The notes: generated from the letters alone by a model not told the origin. A stretch of DNA of 64,000 nucleotides from an uncultured Porphyromonadaceae bacterium (GCA_900550645.1 URTA01000002.1:38139-102138); one strand, 5' to 3'; numbered from the stretch's first letter, positions 19,184 to 27,896 are shown. Numbers and translations are program-made.

Positions 19184-19774
19184 TTAAATGATTCCTGTCT
19201 CAGTGAACAGGCAGCGGTAAAATTCAGCTTTTTTCTCTACGCTCATGGGGTATGCCCTCGAGGTCGAAGGCATGCGCCAGTGCATCAACGGGCGATCCAC
19301 ACCCTTGAAATGCACGAGTATTTTCTCTCCGGTGCGCGGCACTGTTGTGCCGGTGGATGTAGCCACCACCGATGCGGCCTTTTCTCCTGTTGTCGCTATT
19401 GCAGCGCATTTCGGCAGTGCGGCAATCGCTTCTGCCAGGTCTGTAGGCTGCACGATGTTCAGGTACTTGTCAGAGGCGTTGCCGCGTGTGCGGTGTACGC
19501 GCCGCGCAGTGTCGGTCAACGCGATGTGCCGTGCCGTGAGCATCTCCTTTATTGCTTCCAGCCTGAACGTCTTGTTGGCGGCATCGACATAATACTCCTT
19601 GTCGCCGTGGAGAATGTACCCGAATATGCGCCACATGTCGTTGATGAAATTCGGGTAATAGAAATCCATCGCCCATCTGTCGCGTGGCGGCGGAAACGTG
19701 CCGCACATCAGCAGCGTCGCACCTTCGGGATACCATGGTTCGAGCGGATGCAGTTCAGTCAGTATCTCACCCAT
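19184..19774 (-). CDS. Uracil-DNA glycosylase superfamily protein
   Basis: A 196-residue protein of the UDG-like fold. The N-terminal strand and loop LLMCGTFPPPRDRWAMDFYYPN resembles the family's G-E/T-x-P-P water-activating loop, and PLMHWRMPSTSRA occupies the place of the H-P-S-P-R motif. It differs from classical UNG and probably belongs to a Bacteroidetes DNA-deoxyinosine or uracil glycosylase subgroup; the substrate is uncertain. Its start overlaps the end of fprA by 8 bases, which suggests co-expression. Confidence 0.7.
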   Translation of the reverse strand: MGEILTELHPLEPWYPEGATLLMCGTFPPPRDRWAMDFYYPNFINDMWRIFGYILHGDKEYYVDAANKTFRLEAIKEMLTARHIALTDTARRVHRTRGNASDKYLNIVQPTDLAEAIAALPKCAAIATTGEKAASVVATSTGTTVPRTGEKILVHFKGVDRPLMHWRMPSTSRAYPMSVEKKAEFYRCLFTETGII

Positions 19775-20978
19775 TTCTGCGCTGGTTTACGGCTTCAGCG
19801 AGCGTGTCTGCAAACGCCTCCACGTCCGCCTCCATTGCGTTGCTGTATGCCTGTTTCATGGCGAGTGTCGCTGCCGGGTCGCAGCCCATGCGTGTGAACG
19901 CGGCTGTCAGCTTGCCCAACGCACTGTTTGCCCACGTGTAGCTGCCGAAGACCCCGACTGTCTTCTCCTTGATTTCGCGGATTTCCAAGGCTTTGACCAG
20001 CGCGTCAACGGGCGGGAACACGTCGCCGGAATATGTGGGGCTGCCGACGATAATGGTGTCCTTGCATACACAGTCTGTTATCATGTCACTCAGTTCGGCG
20101 GTGGCTGCATTGTGTACGCGGATGTTCTTCAGCCCTCGGCGTGACAGGGCCGTGCAGATGCGGTCTACGAGTTCCGATGTGTTGCCGTACATGGTGCTGA
20201 AAACGAGGACGATGCCTTCGTCAGACTGCCAACGGCTCATGCGGTCGTACACGTCCATCACTTCCGCAATGCGGCTGTGCCATACCGGTCCGTGCGTTGA
20301 GCATACATATTTGATAGCCAGCCCGCTTGCCTTTTTCATTGCCGCCTGTACGAACTTGCCGTATTTTGCCACTATGTTGGCGTAGTAGCGGCGCATCTCG
20401 CTGAAATATGCAGCCATGTCCGCAGCGTCGATGTTGTCGTCGATGATGCTGCCGTTCAACGCGCCGTAGCAGCCGAATGCGTCGCCGGAGAAAAGCACCT
20501 GCTCTTCCTCGCAATACGTCACCATCGTTTCCGGCCAGTGCACCATAGGCACTGTGACGAAACGCAGTGTTAGGCCGCCGAGGTCAATAGCGTCACCATC
20601 CTTGATTACGAGCAGACGGCTCTCGTCGATATGGTAGAACCCCTTGATCTGCTCCGCACTGATTTTGTTGCAGACTATCTGCATTTGCGGATATATCTCC
20701 GCCAATACGGGTATCGAACCCGAATGGTCGGGCTCGGTATGGTTGACCACCAAGAAATTCAGGCAGCCGCCGGGGACTGCTTCGGAAACATGTTCCACCA
20801 GGCTGCGGCACTCCTTGATGTCAACAGTGTCGATTAGGGCGCATTTCGATTTGCCCTTGACTATATATGAATTGTACGAAACGCCGTAGGGGAGAGGCCA
20901 CATTGCCTCAAACCGCGCCGTGGTGCGGTCGTTGACCCCTGCGTACAAGATATTGTCGGTAATTTTCTCGATATTCAT
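19767..20978 (-). CDS. fprA: Flavodiiron protein (FprA, A-type flavoprotein)
   Basis: A 403-residue cytosolic oxygen and/or nitric oxide reductase of strict anaerobes. The N-terminal metallo-beta-lactamase domain carries the di-iron ligands in NHTEPDHSGS and FSGDAFGCYG, with HGPVWH completing the site. The C-terminal flavodoxin domain begins at VLVFSTMYGNTSEL. It is the first gene of the leftward fprA-UDG-dedA-rpe run. Its promoter region (TACCTTTG at 21,056-21,063) lies in the left copy of a direct repeat that is duplicated beyond the toxin-like cassette. Confidence 0.95.
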   Translation of the reverse strand: MNIEKITDNILYAGVNDRTTARFEAMWPLPYGVSYNSYIVKGKSKCALIDTVDIKECRSLVEHVSEAVPGGCLNFLVVNHTEPDHSGSIPVLAEIYPQMQIVCNKISAEQIKGFYHIDESRLLVIKDGDAIDLGGLTLRFVTVPMVHWPETMVTYCEEEQVLFSGDAFGCYGALNGSIIDDNIDAADMAAYFSEMRRYYANIVAKYGKFVQAAMKKASGLAIKYVCSTHGPVWHSRIAEVMDVYDRMSRWQSDEGIVLVFSTMYGNTSELVDRICTALSRRGLKNIRVHNAATAELSDMITDCVCKDTIIVGSPTYSGDVFPPVDALVKALEIREIKEKTVGVFGSYTWANSALGKLTAAFTRMGCDPAATLAMKQAYSNAMEADVEAFADTLAEAVNQRRNG

Positions 20979-21052
20979 ATTGATATGATGTTACTGTCGC
21001 GTATATGCGAGCCTGATGCGCATGCAGCAGGTTTGTTACTCACATAAACTTT

Positions 21053-21115
21053 CCCCAAAGGTACAAAAAATATCCGTCACCGCCGCCTCCCTCCGCATTT
21101 TTCAGCCGCGCTTCT
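21053..21115. repeat. Direct repeat, left copy, flanking the toxin-like cassette
   Basis: The first 35 bases (21,053-21,087) match 21,999-22,033 at 33 of 35 positions by eye, and weaker similarity runs about 28 bases further (shared TTTTTC and GC-rich core). The copy contains CAAAGGTA, which on the minus strand is TACCTTTG, a Bacteroidetes -7 box, 78 bases before the fprA start. No clear TTG lies 20 bases upstream of it. Confidence 0.75.
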
Positions 21116-21142
21116 GCGAGGATTGTGTTGACATTTATGGTC

Positions 21143-21745
21143 TTAGCCTTGAAGTATATTTTCTGCCCATTCGGGTATTTTGTCGGTATATAATTTTCCA
21201 AGTCGTCCGTCCCTGAATCGAAACAGAGGTTTGGCATTGGTGTTTTCTTCGGAATTGTCATAGACGTATAGCCTGTCCACTTCTCGCGCAATCTCGGCGC
21301 AGTTTGCAATGGATTTTACGTATCGGGATATGATTTTGGGAATCGGCACATCATGTCCACCTTTCATGACTCGCTTTGCAATACGAGCCGCATTAATCTC
21401 TGGATTGGTTGTTGAGATGAAGAAAATCCTGACGAAATAACCTGCAGCTTTTGCTCTGCGTATGAAGTCTATTTTGTCAGGTGCAGACATAACTGTTTCA
21501 AAAATAAGGCTTTGTCTGCTGCGTAGGCATTCTTCTCTCCATTCCTGGCAGTAAATGGCGGCTTGACGGACAGCATCGGGAGAGTTCCAGTCTCCAAAAC
21601 GTTTCTGTGCGATGTTGTCTGGATTTACATATACCGCGTCTTCGAGCCATTTGCTTTCGAGTACTTCAGTCGTAATGGTCGTTTTGCCAGAACCGTTTGG
21701 TCCGGCGATTACTATAAGAATAGGTTGATGTCCGTCTTTTCTCAT
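21143..21745 (-). CDS. Zeta-toxin-like P-loop kinase
   Basis: About 200 residues. The Walker A loop GPNGSGKTT sits near residue 14, right after a hydrophobic strand (PILIVIA), and is followed by VNPDNIAQ and by FETVMSAPDKIDFI. That combination is typical of the zeta-toxin/AAA_33 kinase group, whose toxic members phosphorylate UDP-GlcNAc or related sugars. The ATG at 21,745 is chosen because it overlaps the stop of the upstream small gene (ATGA); longer in-frame starts would run into that gene. Toxicity is inferred only. Unlike the neighbouring metabolic genes it reads as an accessory gene. Confidence 0.75.
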   Translation of the reverse strand: MRKDGHQPILIVIAGPNGSGKTTITTEVLESKWLEDAVYVNPDNIAQKRFGDWNSPDAVRQAAIYCQEWREECLRSRQSLIFETVMSAPDKIDFIRRAKAAGYFVRIFFISTTNPEINAARIAKRVMKGGHDVPIPKIISRYVKSIANCAEIAREVDRLYVYDNSEENTNAKPLFRFRDGRLGKLYTDKIPEWAENILQG

Positions 21746-21957
21746 GTGTGAGTATTGGTTTGGGTTGTGTGTCTGCTGCGTCTTTTGGCCTCGTCGCATT
21801 GTTTTTTCAGGTAGTCAAAAAACTGTCTTTCAGCGGTTGCATTGCTTTGACGCACCTTTTCGGCTGCACTTTCCATGAGATGTTCAAGCATCTCATCTGT
21901 GGGCTCGTCTGTTGTTCCGAAGCGGTATTGCTTTTGTTTAGGGTTGGGTGTTTCCAT
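21742..21957 (-). CDS. Small protein upstream of zeta-like kinase, candidate antitoxin
   Basis: A 71-residue hydrophilic protein from METPNPKQKQYRFGTTDEP. Its middle is predicted helical (EMLEHLMESAAEKVRQS), and it ends in a basic, Thr-rich tail. I do not recognise a named family. It overlaps the kinase gene by 4 bases (ATGA), the usual antitoxin-toxin coupling. An in-frame Met at 21,992 is also possible, but 21,957 lies a sensible 45 bases after the TACCTTTG box in the right direct repeat. Antitoxin role is inferred from position only. Confidence 0.6.
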   Translation of the reverse strand: METPNPKQKQYRFGTTDEPTDEMLEHLMESAAEKVRQSNATAERQFFDYLKKQCDEAKRRSRHTTQTNTHT

Positions 21958-22318
21958 AACAATGTTATTTGTTGAGAGTAACAAGTTCGCCATTCGCACC
22001 CCAAAGGTACAAAAAATATCTGTGACCGCCGCCATCCAGCGCGTTTTTCCGCTGCGGATCTTCATGCAGCCATGTTCGTCGGCGTTGCATTTGTCAGGGT
22101 TGTCATGTTTTTGCCGTGCTGTGTCAGAAAATGTGGTTGTATTTGCAAGATGTTGATTATTACGGCGTTGTGGGGTGTCTGCGATTTGACAAAATGTTAA
22201 AAGGGCGATTTAGCACGTGATTTGTTAAATCCCTGAGCGGATTTGAAATCCGAACTGGCAACAGCGAGGGTGAAAGTCCGGAAACAAACAGAATAATAAC
22301 TACATAACACATACAATC
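21958..22318. other. Intergenic: repeat copy, and dnaK leader
   Basis: No credible gene in these 361 bases. The left part holds the right copy of the direct repeat with a leftward promoter box. The right part must carry the dnaK promoter: a TTTGACA at about 22,176-22,190 is the only -33-like element, but no TAnnTTTG stands at the right spacing after it. A small stem (CGGATT-TGA-AATCCG, 22,238-22,252) and a purine-rich stretch precede the dnaK start. No CIRCE-type inverted repeat was found. Confidence 0.5.
21999..22061. repeat. Direct repeat, right copy, flanking the toxin-like cassette
   Basis: Partner of the copy at 21,053-21,115, in the same orientation, 946 bases away. It begins CCCCAAAGGTAC followed by an A-run and TATC, and differs at two positions in its first 35 bases. 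The minus-strand TACCTTTG (22,002-22,009) would drive the small gene and the kinase. Confidence 0.75.
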
Positions 22319-24223
22319 ATGGGAAAGATAATTGGTATTGACTTGGGAACGACCAACTCCTGCGTAGCAGTATTGGAGGGAAAAGATCCCGTAGTGATTC
22401 CGAACAACGAGGGTCGCAACACGACTCCTTCAGTTGTGGCATTCGTGGACGGAGGTGAGCGCAAAGTCGGTGATCCTGCCAAGCGACAGGCCATCACCAA
22501 CCCGACCCGCACAGTGTATTCCATAAAGCGTTTTATGGGAGAGAAATGTGACAAGGTAGCAGACGAAATCAAACGCGTGCCTTACAAGGTAATCGACCAG
22601 AACAATATGCCCAAGGTGGACATCGACGGACGTTCATACACTCCGCAGGAAATCTCCGCCATGGTGCTCCAGAAGATGAAGAAGACTGCCGAGGATTACC
22701 TCGGCCAGGAAGTGACCGAAGCTGTCATCACTGTCCCCGCATACTTCGACGACTCACAGCGTCAGGCTACCAAGGAGGCTGGTGAAATCGCAGGTCTGAA
22801 AGTGCGCCGTATCGTCAACGAGCCGACAGCAGCCGCATTGGCTTACGGCCTCGACAAGTCGGACAAGGACCAGAAGATCGCAGTCTTCGACCTCGGCGGC
22901 GGTACATTCGATATTTCTATCCTTGAACTCGGCGACGGCGTATTCGAGGTTAAATCGACCAACGGCGATACTCACCTTGGCGGTGACGACTTCGACCATG
23001 TCATCATCGACTGGCTCGCCGACGATTTCCGCAACGACGAGGGCATCGACCTCCGTCAGGACCCGATGGCAATGCAGCGTCTGAAGGATGCCGCCGAGAA
23101 GGCTAAAATCGAGCTGTCAAGCTCGACTTCGACCGAAATCAACCTGCCGTATATCACAGCAACGGCTTCCGGCCCGAAGCACTTGGTAAAGACGCTGACT
23201 CGTGCAAAATTCGAGCAGCTGTCTGAGCGTCTGATTGATGCAGTCAAGGCTCCGTGCGTCAAGGCTTTGCAGGATGCCGGCCTTTCATCGAGCGACATTG
23301 ACGAAGTTGTCCTCGTGGGCGGTTCTACACGTATCCCCGCTATCCAGCAGAAGGTAAAGGAGATTTTCGGCAAAGAGCCTAACAAGGGTGTCAACCCCGA
23401 TGAGGTTGTCGCTATCGGCGCAGCTATCCAGGGCGGTGTCCTCAGCGGCGATGTCAAGGATGTGCTTCTGCTCGACGTTGTGCCTCTGTCTATCGGCATC
23501 GAGACCCTCGGCGGCGTGATGACGAAATTGATCGAAGCCAACTCGACAATTCCTATCCGCAAGAGCGAGGTATTCTCAACCGCAGCTGACAACCAGCCTG
23601 AAGTGCAGATCCGCGTATTGCAGGGTGAGCGTCCTATGGCTGCCGACGACAAGCTGCTCGGCGAGTTCAACCTGTCAGGCATCGCTCCCGCACCGCGTGG
23701 CGTGCCGCAGATTGAGGTGACTTTCGAAGTCGATGCAAACGGCATCCTCAACGTGTCTGCCAAGGACAAGGCTACCGGCAAGGAACAGTCTATCCGCATT
23801 GAGGCTTCGAGCGGCTTGAGCGACAGCGAGATTGAGCGTATGCGTGCCGAGGCCAAGGCCAACGAGGACGTTGACCGCAAGGTCAAGGAGCGTGTTGACA
23901 AGCTCAACCATGCTGACTCCGTAATCTTCCAGACCGAGAAGCAGCTGAAGGAACTCGCAGACAAGATTCCTGCTGACAAAAAGCCGGCAATCGAGAACGC
24001 CCTCAACCACCTGAAAGAAGTTCACAAGAACCAGCAGGTAGACGAGATTGACAACGCTGTCAAGGCTGTTCAGGACGCATTCCAGGCAGCTGCGCAGGAC
24101 ATATACAATGCTCAGCAGACAGCCAACCCTGGCGCACAGCAGCAGGCTAACCCTGGTGCAAACGCCGCTGGCGGCAACGATGACCAGAACATCTCTGACG
24201 TAGACTTTGAAGAAGTGAAATAA
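22319..24223 (+). CDS. dnaK: Molecular chaperone DnaK (Hsp70)
   Basis: Hsp70 chaperone of 634 residues, full length. Nucleotide-binding domain: [15 protein letters not shown] at the start, [32 protein letters not shown]. Substrate domain: [14 protein letters not shown] linker region, then [20 protein letters not shown]. The C-terminal lid ends in a Gln/Asn/Ala/Gly-rich tail and the acidic SDVDFEEVK, the bacterial equivalent of the EEVD tail. It stands alone, without dnaJ or grpE beside it, and is closed by a strong terminator. Confidence 0.98.
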   Translation: MGKIIGIDLGTTNSCVAVLEGKDPVVIPNNEGRNTTPSVVAFVDGGERKVGDPAKRQAITNPTRTVYSIKRFMGEKCDKVADEIKRVPYKVIDQNNMPKVDIDGRSYTPQEISAMVLQKMKKTAEDYLGQEVTEAVITVPAYFDDSQRQATKEAGEIAGLKVRRIVNEPTAAALAYGLDKSDKDQKIAVFDLGGGTFDISILELGDGVFEVKSTNGDTHLGGDDFDHVIIDWLADDFRNDEGIDLRQDPMAMQRLKDAAEKAKIELSSSTSTEINLPYITATASGPKHLVKTLTRAKFEQLSERLIDAVKAPCVKALQDAGLSSSDIDEVVLVGGSTRIPAIQQKVKEIFGKEPNKGVNPDEVVAIGAAIQGGVLSGDVKDVLLLDVVPLSIGIETLGGVMTKLIEANSTIPIRKSEVFSTAADNQPEVQIRVLQGERPMAADDKLLGEFNLSGIAPAPRGVPQIEVTFEVDANGILNVSAKDKATGKEQSIRIEASSGLSDSEIERMRAEAKANEDVDRKVKERVDKLNHADSVIFQTEKQLKELADKIPADKKPAIENALNHLKEVHKNQQVDEIDNAVKAVQDAFQAAAQDIYNAQQTANPGAQQQANPGANAAGGNDDQNISDVDFEEVK

Positions 24224-24248
24224 CCACATATAGCACATACAAACAGAA

Positions 24249-24290
24249 GGGGGAGGAAACCATACCGGCTTCCTCCCCTTTTTTCTTTTG
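24249..24290 (+). terminator. Rho-independent terminator of dnaK
   Basis: Nine-base perfect stem GGGGAGGAA (24,250-24,258) with TTCCTCCCC (24,270-24,278), 11-base loop, followed by TTTTTTCTTTT. It begins 26 bases after the dnaK stop. Confidence 0.9.
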
Positions 24291-24309
24291 TCCTTTCGCA
24301 GTCCGGAAT

Positions 24310-24340
24310 TTGCGTAATCGGGACAAAATCACTAACTTTG
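24310..24340 (+). promoter_or_regulatory. Promoter of the GNAT-TPR gene
   Basis: TTG (24,310-24,312), 20 bases, TAACTTTG (24,333-24,340), then the start codon 30 bases on. Perfect match to the Bacteroidetes housekeeping consensus, so the gene is expected to be expressed from its own promoter. Confidence 0.65.
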
Positions 24341-24369
24341 CAGAGAATAGATAATTAGAGTTTGAATAT

Positions 24370-25194
24370 ATGTCAGCACACAGTTTTCCTGTCAAGTTCG
24401 ATTGTTTGTGTTGTAGCCTGGAGCTGGTACAGCCATTGAATGTCGGCATTGTTGAGGAGCTTTTTCGCTACCCGGACGTAAGGCGTTACTACATTTTGAG
24501 AAGAGACCATGCGGCAAATATCCGTAATTTTTGCCAGTACATCATTGAAGCCAACGCTCAATGTACTGCTTTGAACTACATAATTTATGACAGAAACGGG
24601 AGAGGCGTGGGCTTTATATCTGCAGAGCCAAGAAGAGAGTCCGAAAGTGGTTCGCTCTTATGGAATTTGGGATATGCAGTCTTTCCGGCAGAAAGATGCA
24701 AGGGCTATGCCTCGGCGGCTGTAAAGGGGCTTTGCGATTTGTTGTTTCAACGTTTTCCTTTTTCGGTAATGATGCTTGATATTTGTGTCGATAATATCAG
24801 CTCGGAGTGTGTGGCGAAAAAATGCGGTTTCGTTAAGCCTGACAACGTCGGGTACATTGATCCAGAGCATGAGGATTTGGGCTTGCGATTTAGGTGGGTT
24901 AAAATGCTTCAGGGTAAGCGGATGCCGTATTTTAACAAGGCTGTCTATTTTTACAGACAGAAGAATTACGCAGCTGCAATAGGGGCTTTTCGTCAAGCTC
25001 TTTCGGAGCCGTATCAAGAAGGTACTCCGTATACAGACGCCCAAATCTATTCTAACATTGGAATGGCATTGTCATCGATGCGTATGTATAGAGAGGCATT
25101 TGAAGCACTTAAGAAGGCACAGTCCCTCGGTTTAACTAACCCGAGCATTGAAAAAGAACTGACATGGTTGCGCATCAATGCCGGATTGTCGTAA
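24370..25194 (+). CDS. GNAT acetyltransferase fused to a TPR domain
   Basis: A 274-residue two-part protein. Residues ~15-175 form a RimJ/RimL-type GNAT N-acetyltransferase, with the acetyl-CoA loop in ERCKGYASAAVKGLCDLLF and the strand/helix DNISSECVAKKCGFVKPD. Residues ~185-270 look like two tetratricopeptide repeats (YFNKAVYFYRQKNYAAAIGAFRQAL and IYSNIGMALSSMRMYREAFEALKKAQSLG). Acceptor substrate is unknown. Codons are richer in A and T than those of dnaK or the PPi-PFK gene on either side, and together with the following LRR gene it suggests a recently acquired pocket. Confidence 0.8.
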   Translation: MSAHSFPVKFDCLCCSLELVQPLNVGIVEELFRYPDVRRYYILRRDHAANIRNFCQYIIEANAQCTALNYIIYDRNGRGVGFISAEPRRESESGSLLWNLGYAVFPAERCKGYASAAVKGLCDLLFQRFPFSVMMLDICVDNISSECVAKKCGFVKPDNVGYIDPEHEDLGLRFRWVKMLQGKRMPYFNKAVYFYRQKNYAAAIGAFRQALSEPYQEGTPYTDAQIYSNIGMALSSMRMYREAFEALKKAQSLGLTNPSIEKELTWLRINAGLS

Positions 25195-25262
25195 TGAGGA
25201 TGCGGTGTATGTCATAATAGGATTCTGGGATATTGTGAAATTGGATAATGTAAAACAGAACG

Positions 25263-25979
25263 ATGGAAAAAATTACAGATAAATATCTTGCGGGCGTAAT
25301 CACCGACGAATACGGCGTGAAATACAGCCCTGACGGTACACGTCTGCTGAAGGCTCCGCAAGATCTGACAGGAAGTTATACTATAAAGCCTGGCACAAAA
25401 GACATTCGCTGTTGTGCTTTTTCGGGGTGTGAATCGTTGACGAGCATCGGCATTCCCGACAGCGTGACAAGCATCGGCGACGGTGCTTTTGATAGGTGTT
25501 CATCGTTGTCTAACATTGCAATTCCCGAAAGTGTGAGGAGCATCGGGAAGAATGCTTTTTATGGTTGTTCGTCGTTGACGAGCATTGCAATTCCCAGCAG
25601 TGTAACAAACCTAGGATACTTGGCTTTTGGGAAGTGTTCATCGTTGATGAGCATCACAATCCACGACGGCGTAACAAGCATTGGTGACGGAGCTTTTTGT
25701 GGCTGTTCGTCGTTGACGAGCATTGCAATTCCTAATAGTGTCAAAAGTATAGGCATGTGCGCTTTTGCGGAATGCAAATCATTGACATGCATTGAGATTC
25801 CCAGCAGTGTAACAAACATCGGTTATAGTGCTTTTTTGGGGTGTGAATCACTTAGTCAAGATATTGAGAAAGAAATCAGAGAGAGGTTTGGGATTGGTAT
25901 AAATGGGAATGTTAGGAAGGGCATCGCTGATATGGAGAGTACTCATTATATGCACATTGATAAACTTCCGAATAGTTGA
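25263..25979 (+). CDS. BspA-type leucine-rich-repeat protein (LRR_5), cytoplasmic
   Basis: A 238-residue protein. After a ~42-residue N-terminal part it has about seven 22-23-residue repeats of the form SVTSIGDGAFxxCSSLTSIAIP, the Treponema/BspA LRR_5 type that builds a solenoid binding surface. There is no signal peptide or sorting domain, which is unusual because most BspA-like proteins of Bacteroidales are secreted; a missing exported N-terminus or true cytosolic role are both possible. The last ~35 residues are charged and non-repetitive. It follows the GNAT-TPR gene by 68 bases with no clear promoter of its own. Confidence 0.8.
   Translation: MEKITDKYLAGVITDEYGVKYSPDGTRLLKAPQDLTGSYTIKPGTKDIRCCAFSGCESLTSIGIPDSVTSIGDGAFDRCSSLSNIAIPESVRSIGKNAFYGCSSLTSIAIPSSVTNLGYLAFGKCSSLMSITIHDGVTSIGDGAFCGCSSLTSIAIPNSVKSIGMCAFAECKSLTCIEIPSSVTNIGYSAFLGCESLSQDIEKEIRERFGIGINGNVRKGIADMESTHYMHIDKLPNS
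25389..25856 (+). repeat. 69-base tandem coding repeats in the LRR gene
   Basis: The LRR units are also similar at DNA level, with a 69-base period. TCGTTGACGAGCAT(C/T)G recurs at three of the units and TGTTCATCGTTG at others. Such repeats can expand or contract by slippage or recombination, so copy number may vary between strains. Confidence 0.7.
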
Positions 25980-26096
25980 TTGTATTGGCATTTGTGCATT
26001 GGTGCGTTTTGCTCGTTATCGGATAATGAGGATATTCGTAAATTGGCAATATCGAAATATATGCAACGACTAATGCCGAGGTGGTCGGTGGGGCTG

Positions 26097-26127
26097 TTGC
26101 GAGTGTCGGGGATAATTGCTAACTTTG
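26097..26127 (+). promoter_or_regulatory. Promoter of the PPi-PFK gene
   Basis: TTG (26,097-26,099), 20 bases, TAACTTTG (26,120-26,127), 35 bases before the start codon; a consensus Bacteroidetes promoter. Confidence 0.65.
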
Positions 26128-26162
26128 CAATCTGGTAAAAAATCTACTTAGATAAGGTAACT

Positions 26163-27833
26163 ATGAAAAAGAGTGCATTGCAGAAAATTCGGGCAAACTA
26201 CATCCCCAAACTGCCCAAGGCTCTCCAAGGTCCGGTGAAGATATGCGTCGGCAAAAACACGGAGTCCGTTGGCAATCAGGAGGAAATCAAGAAGCTGTTT
26301 CCCAATACATACGGCATGCCTGTCGTGGAGTTTGTCCGCGACGAGAACCCGAAGCGGCTCGAAGAGCCGTTCAATGTGGGCATCATCCTTTCTGGCGGCC
26401 AGGCCCCTGGCGGCCACAATGTCGTGAGCGGAATTTTCGACGGCATAAAGACACTCAACCCAGAGTGCCGCCTCTACGGTTTCCTCATGGGGCCTGCCGG
26501 TTTCATCAACCATCAGTATATGGAGCTGACTGCCGGCTACATCAAGGAGTACCGCAACACGGGCGGTTTCGATATCATCGGTTCCGGGCGTACCAAGCTC
26601 GAGACTCCCGAGCAGTTTGACCGAGGTCTGGAAATCCTCGAGGAACTGAACATACAGGCGTTGGTCATCATCGGAGGTGACGATTCGAATACAAATGCTG
26701 CTGTGCTGGCTGAATATTACAAGGCCAAAGGTGTTGACATTCAGGTTATCGGTGTGCCGAAAACCATTGACGGCGACCTGAAAAATGAATGGATTGAAGC
26801 CTCTTTCGGCTTTGACACCGCGTGCAAGGTATATAGCGAGGTAATAGGCAACATTCAGCGCGACTGCAATTCCGCCAAGAAATACTATCACTTCATCAAG
26901 CTGATGGGCCGCTCGGCATCGCACATTGCCTTGGAATGCGCATTGCAGACACAACCTAACGTGTGCCTGATTTCGGAGGAGATTCAGGCTAAGCGCATGA
27001 CGCTCGACAACATAGTCAGCTACCTGTGTTATGTCATTTCGGAGCGGGCAAAACTCGGTTGGAACTTCGGTACAGTCCTTATACCCGAGGGCCTCATCGA
27101 GTTCATTCCCTCTATGAAGCGGCTGATAAGCGAGTTGAACGATGTTCTTGAGGAGAATGCTGAGGAGCTGGAGGGTCTCGAGGAACTCGACAAGCTCATC
27201 GCAATTCATGCGCACCTTTCGCCCGTCAATGCCGAACTGTACAAGTCGCTGCCCAAGAACATCGCGCTTCAGCTCAGCCTTGACCGCGACCAGCACGGCA
27301 ATGTGCAGGTGTCGCTAATCGAGACGGAGAGCCTGATTTCGGAGATGGTAGCCAAGCGGCTCGAGGAAATGGCGGAGACAGGGGAGTACGTAGGCAAGTT
27401 TGCCACGCAGCACCATTTCTTCGGCTACGAAGGCCGTTGCGCAGACCCGTCAAACTTTGACGCTGACTACACATACGCTCTCGGCTATAACGCTGCGATG
27501 CTCATCAATTCCGGACTGACCGGCTATATGTCGTCTATCCGCAACCTGACCGCTGTAGACCACGAGGATTGGATTCCGGGTGGTGTGCCTATCACCATGA
27601 TGATGAACATGGAACGCCGCAAGGGTCAAGACAAGCCGGTAATCAAGAAGGCGTTGGTCAACCTGAACGGCGGGCCGTACCTGAAATATGCGTCAATGCG
27701 CGAGACGTTGGCTCTCAACACGTTGTACCAGTATCCCGGGCCTATACAGTATTTCGGCCCTGCCGAGGTATGCGACCGTCCGCCGATGACGCTGGTGCTC
27801 GAACATGCAGAGCCTGTCACCATAGTTGAATAA
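26163..27833 (+). CDS. pfp: PPi-dependent 6-phosphofructokinase
   Basis: Pyrophosphate:fructose-6-phosphate 1-phosphotransferase, 556 residues, the long form also found in plants and spirochaetes. Key motifs: ILSGGQAPGGHNV near the N terminus, GGDDSNTNA (in the position where ATP enzymes have GGDGS; the Asp blocks ATP and selects PPi) and GVPKTIDGDLKN with the catalytic Asp. LMGRSASHIALECAL continues the substrate pocket. It makes glycolysis reversible at this step and saves ATP. Monocistronic, with a consensus promoter and a perfect downstream hairpin. Confidence 0.95.
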   Translation: MKKSALQKIRANYIPKLPKALQGPVKICVGKNTESVGNQEEIKKLFPNTYGMPVVEFVRDENPKRLEEPFNVGIILSGGQAPGGHNVVSGIFDGIKTLNPECRLYGFLMGPAGFINHQYMELTAGYIKEYRNTGGFDIIGSGRTKLETPEQFDRGLEILEELNIQALVIIGGDDSNTNAAVLAEYYKAKGVDIQVIGVPKTIDGDLKNEWIEASFGFDTACKVYSEVIGNIQRDCNSAKKYYHFIKLMGRSASHIALECALQTQPNVCLISEEIQAKRMTLDNIVSYLCYVISERAKLGWNFGTVLIPEGLIEFIPSMKRLISELNDVLEENAEELEGLEELDKLIAIHAHLSPVNAELYKSLPKNIALQLSLDRDQHGNVQVSLIETESLISEMVAKRLEEMAETGEYVGKFATQHHFFGYEGRCADPSNFDADYTYALGYNAAMLINSGLTGYMSSIRNLTAVDHEDWIPGGVPITMMMNMERRKGQDKPVIKKALVNLNGGPYLKYASMRETLALNTLYQYPGPIQYFGPAEVCDRPPMTLVLEHAEPVTIVE

Positions 27834-27860
27834 TTCGCTGCCCAACTACAACGATATACG

Positions 27861-27896
27861 GTTAGTGCCTCCAGGCTGAGGCACTAACTATTTATT
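27861..27896 (+). terminator. Terminator after PPi-PFK
   Basis: Perfect 11-base stem GTTAGTGCCTC / GAGGCACTAAC (27,861-27,871 and 27,878-27,888) with a 6-base loop, followed by TATTTATTTTT. It lies between the convergent PPi-PFK gene and the small membrane protein gene, whose stop codon it touches. Confidence 0.85.

Noticed and set aside
21040..21309. 89-codon minus-strand frame overlapping the zeta-like kinase end
   Set aside because: Different frame from the kinase and extends through the direct repeat; no likely start signal.
22238..22300. Possible riboswitch in the dnaK leader
   Set aside because: Only a small hairpin and a purine-rich stretch; no known aptamer pattern.
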